Below are positions 8,110 to 15,905 of a stretch of DNA of 41,139 nt, in pieces. The notes below the pieces were generated by a model that worked only from the letters and a program-made list of their open reading frames with translations, was not told the DNA's origin and did not search any database. The position numbers and the translations under genes were made by a program. This stretch comes from Chloroflexota bacterium (GTDB lineage: Bacteria; Chloroflexota; Limnocylindria; Limnocylindrales; CSP1-4): assembly GCA_025935925.1 (NCBI GenBank), contig JAICUI010000001.1, positions 141,605 to 182,743 on the forward strand. The letters run 5' to 3'. The stretch's first letter is position 1, and every line of letters begins with the position of its first letter.

Positions 8110-9333
8110 TCAGTCCGGGAACGCCTCCGGTCCGCGCTCGGAGAGCTCGCGGGTGTGCTCGTCGGCGTCCTCGGGCGGCAGCCAGGTGTACGGGTAGTTC
8201 GCGTCGTCGAGGTCCATCGCCGCCTGGGTCACGTGCAGCGGGTGGAACGTGTCGACCATCACCGCGAGCTCCTCGGTGGCCTCCTTGCCGATCGAGGCCT
8301 CGGCGGTCCCCGGATGGGGACCGTGCGGGATGCCGGCGGGGTGGAGGGTGAACGACGCGATGTCGACGCCGCGCCGGCTCATGAAGTTGCCGGCCACGTA
8401 GTAGATGACCTCGTCGCTGTTGATGTTCGAGTGGTTGTACGGCGCGGGGATCGACAGCGGGTGGTAGTCGAACTTGCGCGGCACGAACGAGCACACGACG
8501 AAGTTCCGCGCCTGGAACGTCTGGTGCACGGGCGGCGGCTGGTGGACGCGGCCCGTGATCGGCTGGAAGTCCGCGATGTCGAACCGGAACGGGTACAGGT
8601 AGCCGTCCCACCCAACGACGTCGAACGGGTGGTGCCGGTAGTGGTAGGCCGTGATCCGGTCGGACGAGCGCACGTCGATGACGTAGTCGCCGTGCTCGTC
8701 GATCGGCTCTCGGAACTCCGGGGCGTGCAGGTCGCGCTGCGAGTACGGCGAGTGCTCGAGCAGCTGCCCGTAGTCGTTGCGGTAGCGCTTGGGCGGCTCG
8801 ATCTCCGAGGGCGCCTCGAGGTACAGGATCCGCTGGTCGGAGCCCTCGTCCGGGTCGAGGCGCCACGTCGTCCCGATCGGCAGCACGAGATAGTCGCCCG
8901 GGTGGTACGCCAGGTCGCCGAAGACCGTGCGGCAGACGCCCGTGCCCTCGTGGACGAAGAGCATCTCGTCCGCGACGCCGTTGCGGTAGAAGCGGTTCTC
9001 GGGCATCGGCCCGGCGGGCCGCACGATGCCGAACACGACATCGCTGTTGAAGTACAGCGGCATGCGGCCGGTGATCGCGTCGCCCTTGGGCTCGACGTCC
9101 GCCGTCTTGGTCAGGCGATGCCGGTGGAGCCCGTCGTCGGCGGCCTCGAGCCGGATCCGCGGCCCCGCCTCGAGCTCGTGGGTGCGCGTCGGCGGCGTGA
9201 CGTGATAGAGGAGCGAGCTGCGCCCGGTGAACCCCTCGACGCCGAACAGCTCCTCGGCGTACAGGCTGCCGTCGGGGGCACGGTGCTGGGTGTGGCGCTG
9301 GCGCGGGATGGAGCCGCGGGCGACGTAGTACAT
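8110..9333 (-). CDS. hmgA: Homogentisate 1,2-dioxygenase
   Basis: A 407-residue cupin-type dioxygenase that opens the homogentisate ring to maleylacetoacetate. The Fe(II) ligands by family alignment are His301 and Glu308 (NHSNINSDEVIYY) and His337 (GIPHGPHPG). Other conserved blocks are ADEMLFVHEGTG (121-132), HPGDYLVLPIGTTWRL and HHPFDVVGWDGYLYP (234-248). ATG at 9333 is preferred over longer frames because homology begins at MYYVARGSIP and GAGGAGG lies about ten bases upstream. That Shine-Dalgarno sits inside a perfect palindrome (see 9338-9368). The partner enzymes hpd and fah are upstream on the same strand, and a partner-switching module follows 20 bases downstream. Confidence 0.95.
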   Translation of the reverse strand: MYYVARGSIPRQRHTQHRAPDGSLYAEELFGVEGFTGRSSLLYHVTPPTRTHELEAGPRIRLEAADDGLHRHRLTKTADVEPKGDAITGRMPLYFNSDVVFGIVRPAGPMPENRFYRNGVADEMLFVHEGTGVCRTVFGDLAYHPGDYLVLPIGTTWRLDPDEGSDQRILYLEAPSEIEPPKRYRNDYGQLLEHSPYSQRDLHAPEFREPIDEHGDYVIDVRSSDRITAYHYRHHPFDVVGWDGYLYPFRFDIADFQPITGRVHQPPPVHQTFQARNFVVCSFVPRKFDYHPLSIPAPYNHSNINSDEVIYYVAGNFMSRRGVDIASFTLHPAGIPHGPHPGTAEASIGKEATEELAVMVDTFHPLHVTQAAMDLDDANYPYTWLPPEDADEHTRELSERGPEAFPD

Positions 9334-9337
9334 GCGC

Positions 9338-9368
9338 GACTGGCCTCCTCGGGGTGAGGAGGCCAGTC
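9338..9368 (-). promoter_or_regulatory. Perfect 13-bp palindrome over the hmgA Shine-Dalgarno
   Basis: On the plus strand GACTGGCCTCCTC (9338-9350) is followed by five bases and its exact complement GAGGAGGCCAGTC (9356-9368). In the hmgA direction the second arm contains the Shine-Dalgarno GAGGAGG and ends four bases before the ATG. The first arm overlaps a -10-like TAGACT (9365-9370). It may be an operator at the transcription start, an RNA hairpin that hides the ribosome site in read-through mRNA, or a terminator for the upstream remnant gene. Confidence 0.75.
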
Positions 9369-9397
9369 TAGGTCGCGCCGGAAGGACGAGGCGCGGG

Positions 9398-10146
9398 TCA
9401 GGGCGTCCCGACCCAGTGGCCGACGTAGACGTAGCCGACTGGGTCCTCCGTGTTGTCCATCGCATTCGGGTCGACCTGGCGCAGCCCTGTCCCGTCCGGC
9501 TGGATCAGCGTGAAGACGTTGCGTGTGGAGAGGATGCGGCCGTCCGCGACCCAGTTCGCGCTGTCGCCCTGGAACGGCGTCGTGCGCGTCGCCGCGGCCA
9601 CCTGGACGGGCATCAGCCCGGTGCCGTCCGGCCGGATGGTGTAGATGGGGTGGCTCGTCGCACTGTCGTCGTAGATCGTGACCGGCGCGTTCGTGAACAC
9701 CAGCGATCCGTCGTCCGGCGCCCAATCCGGATCGCCGGGCTCCAGGATCGGGATGGGCAGGTTCCTGAATTCCGTCGGCGACCGTCACGACGGACAGCAC
9801 ATCAGCCGTGGGGACGCCGGTGTGGTAGTGCACACGCCCCATGGTCGTCGGGACGGTGCCCCAGGTGAGCCGCACGAACGCGATGCGCGTGCCGTCGGAT
9901 GACCAGGACGGTGCCTCGGGCACCGCGTCGGCAGCGGGTCCCTCGGTCGTCGAGAGCTTCGTCGTCGCGCCCGTGGCCAGGTCCCGGATCTCGAGCCGAG
10001 CCCGACCGCCGGCCGCATGCCCGTAGACGATCCGGTTGCCCGACGCATCGAACGCCGGGTCCCACTCGTTCCGTCCGTCAAGGGACGTTCGCCGGCTCGG
10101 GCTCGAGGTCCCGGCCGAGCTCGCGAGTCGGGACCGATGTGGCCCC
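9398..10146 (-). pseudogene. TolB-like beta-propeller remnant, frameshifted and N-truncated
   Basis: Two frames together encode a run of TolB/WD40-like propeller blades. The first (down to about 9770) reads NEWDPAFDASGNRIVYGH, then APSWSSDGTRIAFVRLTWG and LSVVTVADG. The second (about 9770 to the stop at 9398) reads TEFRNLPIPILEPGDPDWAPDD, then SLVFTNAPVTIYDD, IYTIRPDGTGL and FTLIQPDGTGL. The frame changes between 9765 and 9778. No in-frame ATG or GTG precedes the first blade, and the sequence reads straight back into the fah gene, so the signal peptide and N-terminal half are missing. The domain call is by repeated blade motifs (D-G-S/T-x-I/L-x-F). A sequencing error could explain the frameshift but not the missing start. 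Confidence 0.72.
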
Positions 10147-11181
10147 TCAGGCGTCCGGCGGGCGCGCCACCACCGGCGTCACGAGCCGGCCAAGGCGCTC
10201 GATCTCGAGCGTGACCTCGTCGCCGGGTTCCAGGTACCGGTCGAGCGTGCCCTCCCGGATCTCCAGCAGACAGCCCCCGCCGACGGTGCCGGACCCGAGC
10301 ACGTCGCCGGGCCGCAGCCGCACGTCGGCGGACGCGCGCGCGACCATCGCGCCGAACCCGTGGTGCGCCGACGACCACGTGCCGCGAGACGTCTCGACGA
10401 CCCGGCCGTCGGCAGTGCGCACGGTGGCCGTCATCCGGAGATCGGGCCCCGTCGACCCAGGCGCGAGGCGGTCCCCGAGCTCGTCCGGCGTCACCAGCCA
10501 CGGGCCCATCGACACCGAGAAGTCCTTGCCCTTGGCCGGCCCCAGCCTGACCGTCGACTCGTCCCGCTGGAGGTCACGGGCCGACCAGTCGTTGAGCACG
10601 AAATACCCGCCGATGGCCTCCTCGCCGCGTGCGGCCGGGAGGTTCACCGCCGGCGTGTCGATGAGCGCCCCGACCTCCAGCTCGTAGTCCAGCTCCTCGC
10701 ACCCCGCGGGCGCCCACACCGGGTCGCCGGGACCGCGCAGCTCCGACGTGTTGGAGAAGTAGAAGATCGGCAGCCGGAACCACGCCTCGGGGATGTCCTG
10801 CCCGCGCCGCTCCCACATCGTCCGGACGTGCCGCTCGAACGCGTAGAAGTCGCGGAACGAGGGCGGCGAGAGCACCGGCGGCCCGAACACGAGGTCTTCG
10901 GCGTCGAGCACGGCGTCGTCCTCGCCGCCACGCGGCTCGAAGCCCTCGACGAGCTCCGACAGCCCCGCGACCCGCAGCCCGCGGCCGAGGTGGTCGTCGA
11001 GGGTCGTCACCTTCACGCGGTGGAGCGCGCTGTCGTGGGCGAGGTTCGGGTTGCGCACGACGGCGCGCCGCCTCGCCACCTCCAGGTCCAGCCACGTCGA
11101 CGCGGCGGGGTCGAGCGCCGCCGCCAGCCGCCAGTGGCTGCCGGCGGGAGCGTGGCGTTCCCGGACGTGGGCGAGTCGCAT
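10147..11181 (-). CDS. Fumarylacetoacetase-family hydrolase (tyrosine pathway)
   Basis: A 344-residue FAH-fold enzyme that should cleave fumarylacetoacetate to fumarate and acetoacetate. Metal-ligand positions of true fumarylacetoacetases are present: D111 (SFRDFYAFERHV), E167 and E169 (DYELEVGA) and D198 (LNDWSARD). Also present are the catalytic-lysine loop GPAKGKDFSVSMGPWLV and a histidine at 118 equal to the general base. It is shorter than eukaryotic FAH (about 420) but normal for the bacterial form. ATG at 11181 is preceded six bases upstream by TAGACT (11188-11193), whose TAG is also the stop codon of the DUF2269 gene. It may therefore have its own leaderless promoter besides read-through from hpd. 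Confidence 0.87.
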   Translation of the reverse strand: MRLAHVRERHAPAGSHWRLAAALDPAASTWLDLEVARRRAVVRNPNLAHDSALHRVKVTTLDDHLGRGLRVAGLSELVEGFEPRGGEDDAVLDAEDLVFGPPVLSPPSFRDFYAFERHVRTMWERRGQDIPEAWFRLPIFYFSNTSELRGPGDPVWAPAGCEELDYELEVGALIDTPAVNLPAARGEEAIGGYFVLNDWSARDLQRDESTVRLGPAKGKDFSVSMGPWLVTPDELGDRLAPGSTGPDLRMTATVRTADGRVVETSRGTWSSAHHGFGAMVARASADVRLRPGDVLGSGTVGGGCLLEIREGTLDRYLEPGDEVTLEIERLGRLVTPVVARPPDA

Positions 11182-11190
11182 CGCCCGAGT

Positions 11191-11646
11191 CTAGGAGAGC
11201 GTCGGCTTGAAGACCATCAGCCCGACGATCACGAACAGCATCGCGAGCTCGGCGCGCGACACGAGGATGATCCGGCGCAGGATCCCGAGGCCGGCGCCCG
11301 ACGTCGGCCCATCGGTGTCGAACGCCGCGGCCATCCTGGGCAGCCGGGGGCCCACGTACATCGCGCCGATGATGACCGACACCAGCCACAGCCCCATCGC
11401 GATCGAGATCCACGTCTGCTGGAACGACCACCGGTTGACGGTCATGAACAGCCCGGCGAGGAACAGCAGGACGGACGCCGGCAGGAAGACCATCGTCCCG
11501 ATCCGTGCGAGGTTGCGCGCGAGCTTCGGGATGTCCGTCGGGTCCCCGGACCGGGCGACGATCACGCCCAGGACCTGGGAATACGTCGCGCCACCGACCC
11601 AGACGATCGCGCACACGATGTGGACGTACTTGACGAGCTCGTACAC
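11191..11646 (-). CDS. DUF2269-type four-helix membrane protein
   Basis: A 151-residue integral membrane protein with four helices at about residues 5-25, 48-68, 78-99 and 128-148. The opening YELVKYVHIVCAIVWVGGATYSQVLG is typical of DUF2269. Function is unknown for the family. It sits between hpd (121 bases upstream) and the fumarylacetoacetase gene (9 bases downstream) in the same direction, so it may be co-expressed with tyrosine breakdown, for instance in transport or redox coupling; that is inference. A second, more diverged protein of the same layout is encoded at 4246-4716. Confidence 0.82.
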   Translation of the reverse strand: MYELVKYVHIVCAIVWVGGATYSQVLGVIVARSGDPTDIPKLARNLARIGTMVFLPASVLLFLAGLFMTVNRWSFQQTWISIAMGLWLVSVIIGAMYVGPRLPRMAAAFDTDGPTSGAGLGILRRIILVSRAELAMLFVIVGLMVFKPTLS

Positions 11647-11767
11647 GGGAACCTCGACGCGGTGACGGGACGACGCCGATCGATGCTAGGGCAGCCCGGC
11701 TCGCGGCGCGGCGTGCTCCCGCACCGAGCCGACCGCCGGGCCGCTCCCGACGAGCTCGGAACGGTCG

Positions 11768-12964
11768 CTAGAGGTTCCCGCGCCGCTCCTGCTCGATCTC
11801 GATCGCCTCGAACAGCGCCTTGAAGTTGCCGACGCCGAAGCCGCGCGAGCCGTGCCGCTCGATGATCTCGAAGAAGAAGGTCGGACGGTCCTGGATCGGG
11901 CGGGTGAAGATCTGGAGCAGGAAGCCCTCCTCGTCGCGGTCGGCCTCGATGCCCAGCTCCTCGAGCACGTCGATCGGCACGCCGACGTCCCCGACGCGAT
12001 CCGCCAGAGACTCGTAGTAGGCGTGCGGCATCCCGAGGAACTCGACCCCGTTGTCGCGCAGCCGGCGCACGGTCCCGACGATGTCCTCGGTCCGCAGCGC
12101 CACGTGCTGGACGCCCGGCGCGTGGTACCAGTCGAGGAACTCCTGGATCTGGCTCTTCTTCTTTCCCGTCGCGGGCTCGTTGATCGGGAACTTCACGCGG
12201 CCGTTGCCGTTGGTCATGACCTTCGACATCAGCGCGCTGTAGTCGGTGTGGATGACCTTGTCGTCGTAGTGGATCAGCTGCGCGAACCCGAACACGTCGC
12301 GATAGAAGTCGACGAACGTGTTCATGTCGCCGAGCGCGACGTTGCCGACACAGTGGTCGACCTCGAGCAGGCTCAGACCCTGCGCCGCGGCCGCGGGCTT
12401 CTTGACGGCGCGGTAGCCGGGCGCGAACACGCCGTGGTAGCTGCTGCGGTCGATGAAGCTGTGCCGGACGTCGCCGTACGTCCACACGGCGCTGCGCCGG
12501 AACGTCCCGTCCTCGCCGGCGTCCGTTTCGGTCGGCTCGATCGCCGATCGCGCGCCCCGCGCCGTCGTCTCGCGCCACGAGGCGTACACGTCCGGCACGC
12601 GGAAGGCGATGTCGCGGACGCCGTCGCCGTGCGCCCGGACGTGCTCCGCGATCTCGCCGTCAGGCGTCAGCGGCGCCGTGAGCACGATCGTGATGTCGTG
12701 CTGGCGCATGACGTAGCTGGCGCGGTCGCGGACCTTCGTCTCGAGCCCGCTGAACGCGATCGGCGTGAATCCCCACAGGGCGCGGAAGTACGCCGACGCC
12801 TGGCGGGCGTTGCCGACCCAGAATTCGACATGGTCGATGCCGTCGAGCGGGAGGAAGTCCTCGGCCTCGGCAAACGCGTCCTTGTTGATGCGGGCGCCCG
12901 CCTGGTTGGCGCTGGGCGTGCCGAGCGTGCCCGCACCGGCGGGCTTGGCGACGGTGTCGGTCAT
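11768..12964 (-). CDS. hpd: 4-hydroxyphenylpyruvate dioxygenase
   Basis: A 398-residue two-domain VOC enzyme that converts 4-hydroxyphenylpyruvate to homogentisate with loss of CO2. The Fe(II) facial triad is complete: His204 (LEVDHCVGN), His287 (GVQHVALRTEDI) and Glu366 (TFFFEIIER). The N-terminal domain begins LDGIDHVEFWVGNARQ (about 40-55). The C-terminal segment SRGFGVGNFKALFEAIEIEQERRG is the conserved lid helix that covers the active site. ATG at 12964 is preceded by AGGAG. A 7-bp inverted repeat (CCCGCGT 13012-13018, ACGCGGG 13024-13030) lies 47 bases upstream and could be an operator or leader hairpin. It heads the tyrosine-degradation block. Confidence 0.96.
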   Translation of the reverse strand: MTDTVAKPAGAGTLGTPSANQAGARINKDAFAEAEDFLPLDGIDHVEFWVGNARQASAYFRALWGFTPIAFSGLETKVRDRASYVMRQHDITIVLTAPLTPDGEIAEHVRAHGDGVRDIAFRVPDVYASWRETTARGARSAIEPTETDAGEDGTFRRSAVWTYGDVRHSFIDRSSYHGVFAPGYRAVKKPAAAAQGLSLLEVDHCVGNVALGDMNTFVDFYRDVFGFAQLIHYDDKVIHTDYSALMSKVMTNGNGRVKFPINEPATGKKKSQIQEFLDWYHAPGVQHVALRTEDIVGTVRRLRDNGVEFLGMPHAYYESLADRVGDVGVPIDVLEELGIEADRDEEGFLLQIFTRPIQDRPTFFFEIIERHGSRGFGVGNFKALFEAIEIEQERRGNL

Positions 12965-13011
12965 GGATGGCACTCCTGCACGGGGAGGCGGCCGGCGGGC
13001 GACCCGCTGGT

Positions 13012-13030
13012 CCCGCGTCTTCCACGCGGG
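13012..13030. promoter_or_regulatory. Inverted repeat upstream of hpd
   Basis: CCCGCGT and ACGCGGG form a perfect 7-bp inverted repeat with a five-base spacer in the 160-base divergent region between hpd and the DinB-like gene. It may be an operator for the tyrosine genes; no regulator gene is adjacent. GC-rich DNA makes chance occurrence plausible. Confidence 0.35.
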
Positions 13031-13123
13031 GGCGGTCGCGGACCGGATGGTCGATTGGGCCCCATGCTGGCCCCGCGCGAGCGGGCGGTCAAGCGGCGCC
13101 CGACGGCATGCGAGACTTCGCCC

Positions 13124-13633
13124 ATGACGAACACCGACCTCGACCCCGCGGCCCGGCTGGCTGCGTCTCGCGGCGCATTCGCCGCCCTCGCGCCCAGGAT
13201 CCGGGCAGGCGAGCCGTGGCCACTGGCCGAGGCGTTCGGTACGGAGCCCGAGGCGTCGTGGGGTCCGCGGGAGGTGCTCGCGCACACGGCGGAGATGCTT
13301 CCGTTCTGGCTCGGCGAGTACGAGCGCGTCGTCGAAGCCGGGCACGCGGCCGGCGACGGCGCGCCGTTCGGACGCACGGGCGCCGACGCGCTCCGGCTCG
13401 GGATCCTCGAACGCGACCGGACGCTGCCGCTGCGGGAGCTGTTCGACCGCATCGACGCCGGGATCGAGCGCTGGGAACGCCGGCTAGCGGCGTCGAGGCC
13501 CGGCGAGGACGCGGCGGCAGGCCTCCACTCGCGGTTGGGCGAGATGACCGCGGGCGAGCTCCGGGACCGGTTCGTGACGACGCACCTCGAGGAGCACCTC
13601 GAGCAGCTCGACGGGATCCTGCCAGAGCCGTAG
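13124..13633 (+). CDS. DinB-like four-helix protein
   Basis: A 169-residue helical protein of the DinB/YfiT-like superfamily. The metal-binding histidine triad is placed as expected: His54 (VLAHTAEMLPFW) in helix 2, and His154 and His158 (TTHLEEHLEQL) in the last helix. Superfamily members include thiol-dependent S-transferases (bacillithiol, mycothiol) and proteins of unknown role; the substrate is not evident. ATG at 13124 has GAGACT six bases upstream and no Shine-Dalgarno, which fits the leaderless pattern. A second DinB-like gene is at 27248-27691. It is divergent from hpd. Confidence 0.8.
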   Translation: MTNTDLDPAARLAASRGAFAALAPRIRAGEPWPLAEAFGTEPEASWGPREVLAHTAEMLPFWLGEYERVVEAGHAAGDGAPFGRTGADALRLGILERDRTLPLRELFDRIDAGIERWERRLAASRPGEDAAAGLHSRLGEMTAGELRDRFVTTHLEEHLEQLDGILPEP

Positions 13634-13709
13634 CGCGCGCCGCTGACCCTCACGGCTCCTCGGCGAGGCGTCACCAACTCGAAAGGCTCGGTCCGCGAGG
13701 ATCCGGCCC

Positions 13710-14669
13710 ATGGACACGACCGCGGTCCCGGGGCAACAGGCGGACTGGCGCGCGCTCGGCACCGGCGTCCGACTCGTGGTCATGGATGGCGATCTCGTGG
13801 CGGCGCGAGCGGCCGTCGTGCGGGTCCTCGACGAGGTGGACCGCGCGTATACCCGATTCCGACCGGACTCGGAGCTCGTCGTCGTGAACGCAAGCGCCGG
13901 GACGGAGACGCGGCTGTCGTTTCTGCTGGCGCGGGCGATCCGCGGCTCGCTGCTGGCCGCCGCCAGGACGGCGGGATCCGTGGACCCGACGATCGGCCGC
14001 GCGATCCGGCTGCTGGGCTACAACGCGGACTTCTCGCTCGTCGCCGTCGGGTCGACACGCCGGATCGAGCTCCGCGCCGAGCCGGTGCCCGGCTGGACCA
14101 CCGTGCGCCTCGACGAGCGACGGCGCACGGTCCGCATGCCGCGCGGCGTGGAGCTGGACCTCGGGTCGACGGGCAAGGGGCTCGCGGCCGACCTCGCCGC
14201 GGCGGCAGCCCTCGACGCCGCCGGCGCGGTCCCGGAGCGGGCCGGGATCCTCGTCGGGCTCGGTGGTGACATCGCGACGGCGGGCCGCGCTCCGGAGGGC
14301 GACTGGCGGATCCTCGTCGCCGAGGACAGCGAGACGCCATCCGACGCGCCCGGCGAGGTGGTGAGCATCGAGCACGGTGCCATGGCCACCTCGACCACCA
14401 CGGTCCGGCGCTGGACCGCCGCCGATGGCGTCACGCTCCACCACATCGTCGATCGCCGGACCGGGCTGCCGGCCGAGACGCGCTGGAGGACGGCGACGGT
14501 CGCGACGCAGAAGCGGACGCAACCGTCCGCGACGTCGGGACCGTGGCCCCGCCCGCCAGGAGCTCGGGCCACCGGCACGCCTCCACCGGCGGATCCTGAG
14601 GTCCACTGGCGGCGCGGCGATCGCAATGCCGCTGGACGCCGGCGGCTCCGCGCGCGTGCGCCACGCTGA
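13710..14669 (+). CDS. FAD:protein FMN transferase, ApbE-like (C-terminus abnormal)
   Basis: Residues 15-265 of this 319-residue frame match ApbE/FMN transferase: DPTIGRAIRLLGY (92-104), DLGSTGKGLAAD (150-161), GLGGDIATAG (183-192), AMATSTTTVRRW (224-235) and HHIVDRRTGLPAE (244-256). ApbE transfers FMN onto a Thr of exported redox proteins. From about residue 267 the sequence turns into Pro/Arg/Thr-rich filler, and the expected helix with its conserved Ala/Thr block (the usual NTAATAAL region) is absent. A frameshift near 14505-14515 is likely, since another frame continues with an ELGPPARL-like tail. No signal peptide is seen. GAGGAT lies seven bases before the ATG, so it may be leaderless. 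No flavinylation substrate is nearby. Confidence 0.75.
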   Translation: MDTTAVPGQQADWRALGTGVRLVVMDGDLVAARAAVVRVLDEVDRAYTRFRPDSELVVVNASAGTETRLSFLLARAIRGSLLAAARTAGSVDPTIGRAIRLLGYNADFSLVAVGSTRRIELRAEPVPGWTTVRLDERRRTVRMPRGVELDLGSTGKGLAADLAAAAALDAAGAVPERAGILVGLGGDIATAGRAPEGDWRILVAEDSETPSDAPGEVVSIEHGAMATSTTTVRRWTAADGVTLHHIVDRRTGLPAETRWRTATVATQKRTQPSATSGPWPRPPGARATGTPPPADPEVHWRRGDRNAAGRRRLRARAPR

Positions 14670-14693
14670 TGCCAAGTCCGGTATGCAGCGTCC

Positions 14694-15554
14694 ATGGACC
14701 CCCGACGGACGCCCGCCCAGCCCGGCGCTCCGGCACCCGGTCGTGCTCCGGGCAAGGCGCCCGGTCGGCCGGACACGGATGACGTGCGCGACACGGCCGA
14801 CCGTCCCGACCCGCCCGATGAGCCGCCCCTGCTGACCCGCCTCCTCGTCGAGGTCTTCGGGACGTTCGCCCTGGTCTTCGTTGCCGCAGGCGGCGACGTG
14901 ATGGCGAAGGTCAGCGCCGGCGAGGTGACGGCGATGGCGCGGGCGATCGCGCCGGGCCTCGTCGTCATGGGGATGATCTACGCGCTCGGCGATCGGTCCG
15001 GTGCGCACTTCAATCCCGCGGTGACGACGGCGTTCGCCGTCCGGCGCCTGTTCCCCGGCCGGCTGGTCGTGCCGTACGTGCTGGCGCAGCTCGCGGGCTC
15101 GGTCGCCGCCGCGGCGCTGCTGGCGCTCCTCTTCGGTTCCGCCATCGATGCGGGCATCACGCGTCCGAAGCTCGTGACGGCCGAGGTCGCGTTCGCGATC
15201 GAGGTCGTCCTGACGCTCATCCTCGTCACCGTGATCCTCGGCACCGCCGATCGGGCGCGCATCGTCGGCCCGAACGCGGCACTGGCGGTCGGCGGGACGA
15301 TCGCGCTGTGCGGCCTGATCGCCCTGCCGATCGAGGGCGCGTCGATGAACCCTGCCCGGTCGAGCGGCCCGGCGCTCGTTGCCGGTGACCTCTCGACGCT
15401 GTGGGTCTACTGGGCGGGGCCACTGGTGGGCGGCGTCCTCGCGACGGTCCTCGCGCTGCTCGTCCACGGCCCGGCCGAGACGACGGACGACAAGGCGCGC
15501 AAGGCCGCGAGCGGCGGGGACGAGGAGCGCGGCACGGCGCCCGCCGCCACATAG
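14694..15554 (+). CDS. MIP-family channel (aquaporin/glycerol facilitator)
   Basis: A 286-residue six-helix channel of the major intrinsic protein family. Both pore NPA motifs are intact: HFNPAVT (NPA 107-109) and SMNPARS (NPA 219-221), followed by the selectivity-filter Arg222. The membrane part spans about 46-258. The first 45 residues are Pro/Asp-rich and cytosolic, and the C-terminal 27 are charged. The pore is more likely a water channel than a glycerol channel, because the residue after the second NPA-Arg is Ser and not the Asp typical of GlpF; this is inference. The gene follows the ApbE-like gene by 24 bases. TATGCA six bases upstream is a weak -10-like match. Confidence 0.9.
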   Translation: MDPRRTPAQPGAPAPGRAPGKAPGRPDTDDVRDTADRPDPPDEPPLLTRLLVEVFGTFALVFVAAGGDVMAKVSAGEVTAMARAIAPGLVVMGMIYALGDRSGAHFNPAVTTAFAVRRLFPGRLVVPYVLAQLAGSVAAAALLALLFGSAIDAGITRPKLVTAEVAFAIEVVLTLILVTVILGTADRARIVGPNAALAVGGTIALCGLIALPIEGASMNPARSSGPALVAGDLSTLWVYWAGPLVGGVLATVLALLVHGPAETTDDKARKAASGGDEERGTAPAAT

Positions 15555-15843
15555 CGCTGCCGTCCCGCGCGACCGCTCCGGCCGTTCGTCGTCCCGCTGC
15601 GGCGGTTCGTCGTCCCGCGACGCGCCATCGCCGCCGGGACCCGCCAGACCCGAGGCTGGTGACCGTTGTCCGACGCCGAGCGCGTCATCGGCGCGTCCAG
15701 CCCGCGCGTCAGGGCTGCGATTAGCTCGCTACGACGAACTGTGGGGCGCGGACGGACGCTCCTGGCGTTGGGACCAAGTGCTCCTGGGGCGTCGGTCGTG
15801 GATTGACCTCGATAACGGTCGCGCACGTCGGATGGACGCGAAA
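15555..15843. other. Intergenic stretch, no gene recognised
   Basis: About 290 bases between the aquaporin stop and the rpoD terminator hairpin. A direct repeat CGGTTCGTCGTCCCGC-like (about 15583-15616, two copies) is visible. I see no tRNA fold (no proper T-loop with pairing arms) and no ORF with natural composition. Confidence 0.5.
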
Positions 15844-15875
15844 CGGCCGCGGCGCCCGGGAGGGCGACGCGGCCG
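15844..15875 (-). terminator. rpoD terminator hairpin
   Basis: CGGCCGCGGCGCC (15844-15856) and GGCGACGCGGCCG (15863-15875) form a 13-bp stem with one mismatch and a six-base loop, about 30 bases beyond the rpoD stop. In the minus direction it is followed by TTT, a very short U-tract. Confidence 0.6.
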
Positions 15876-15905
15876 GAGGAGGAGCTGGTGCGGGGCGAGG
15901 AGCCG

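Noticed and set aside
10574-11614. 346-codon minus-strand frame across DUF2269 and fumarylacetoacetase genes
   Set aside because: Frame-shifted shadow; Arg/Asp/Gly-rich with no domain.
15580-15760. Possible tRNA from a GGTTCG-containing segment
   Set aside because: No matching acceptor or anticodon arms and the T-loop does not fit.
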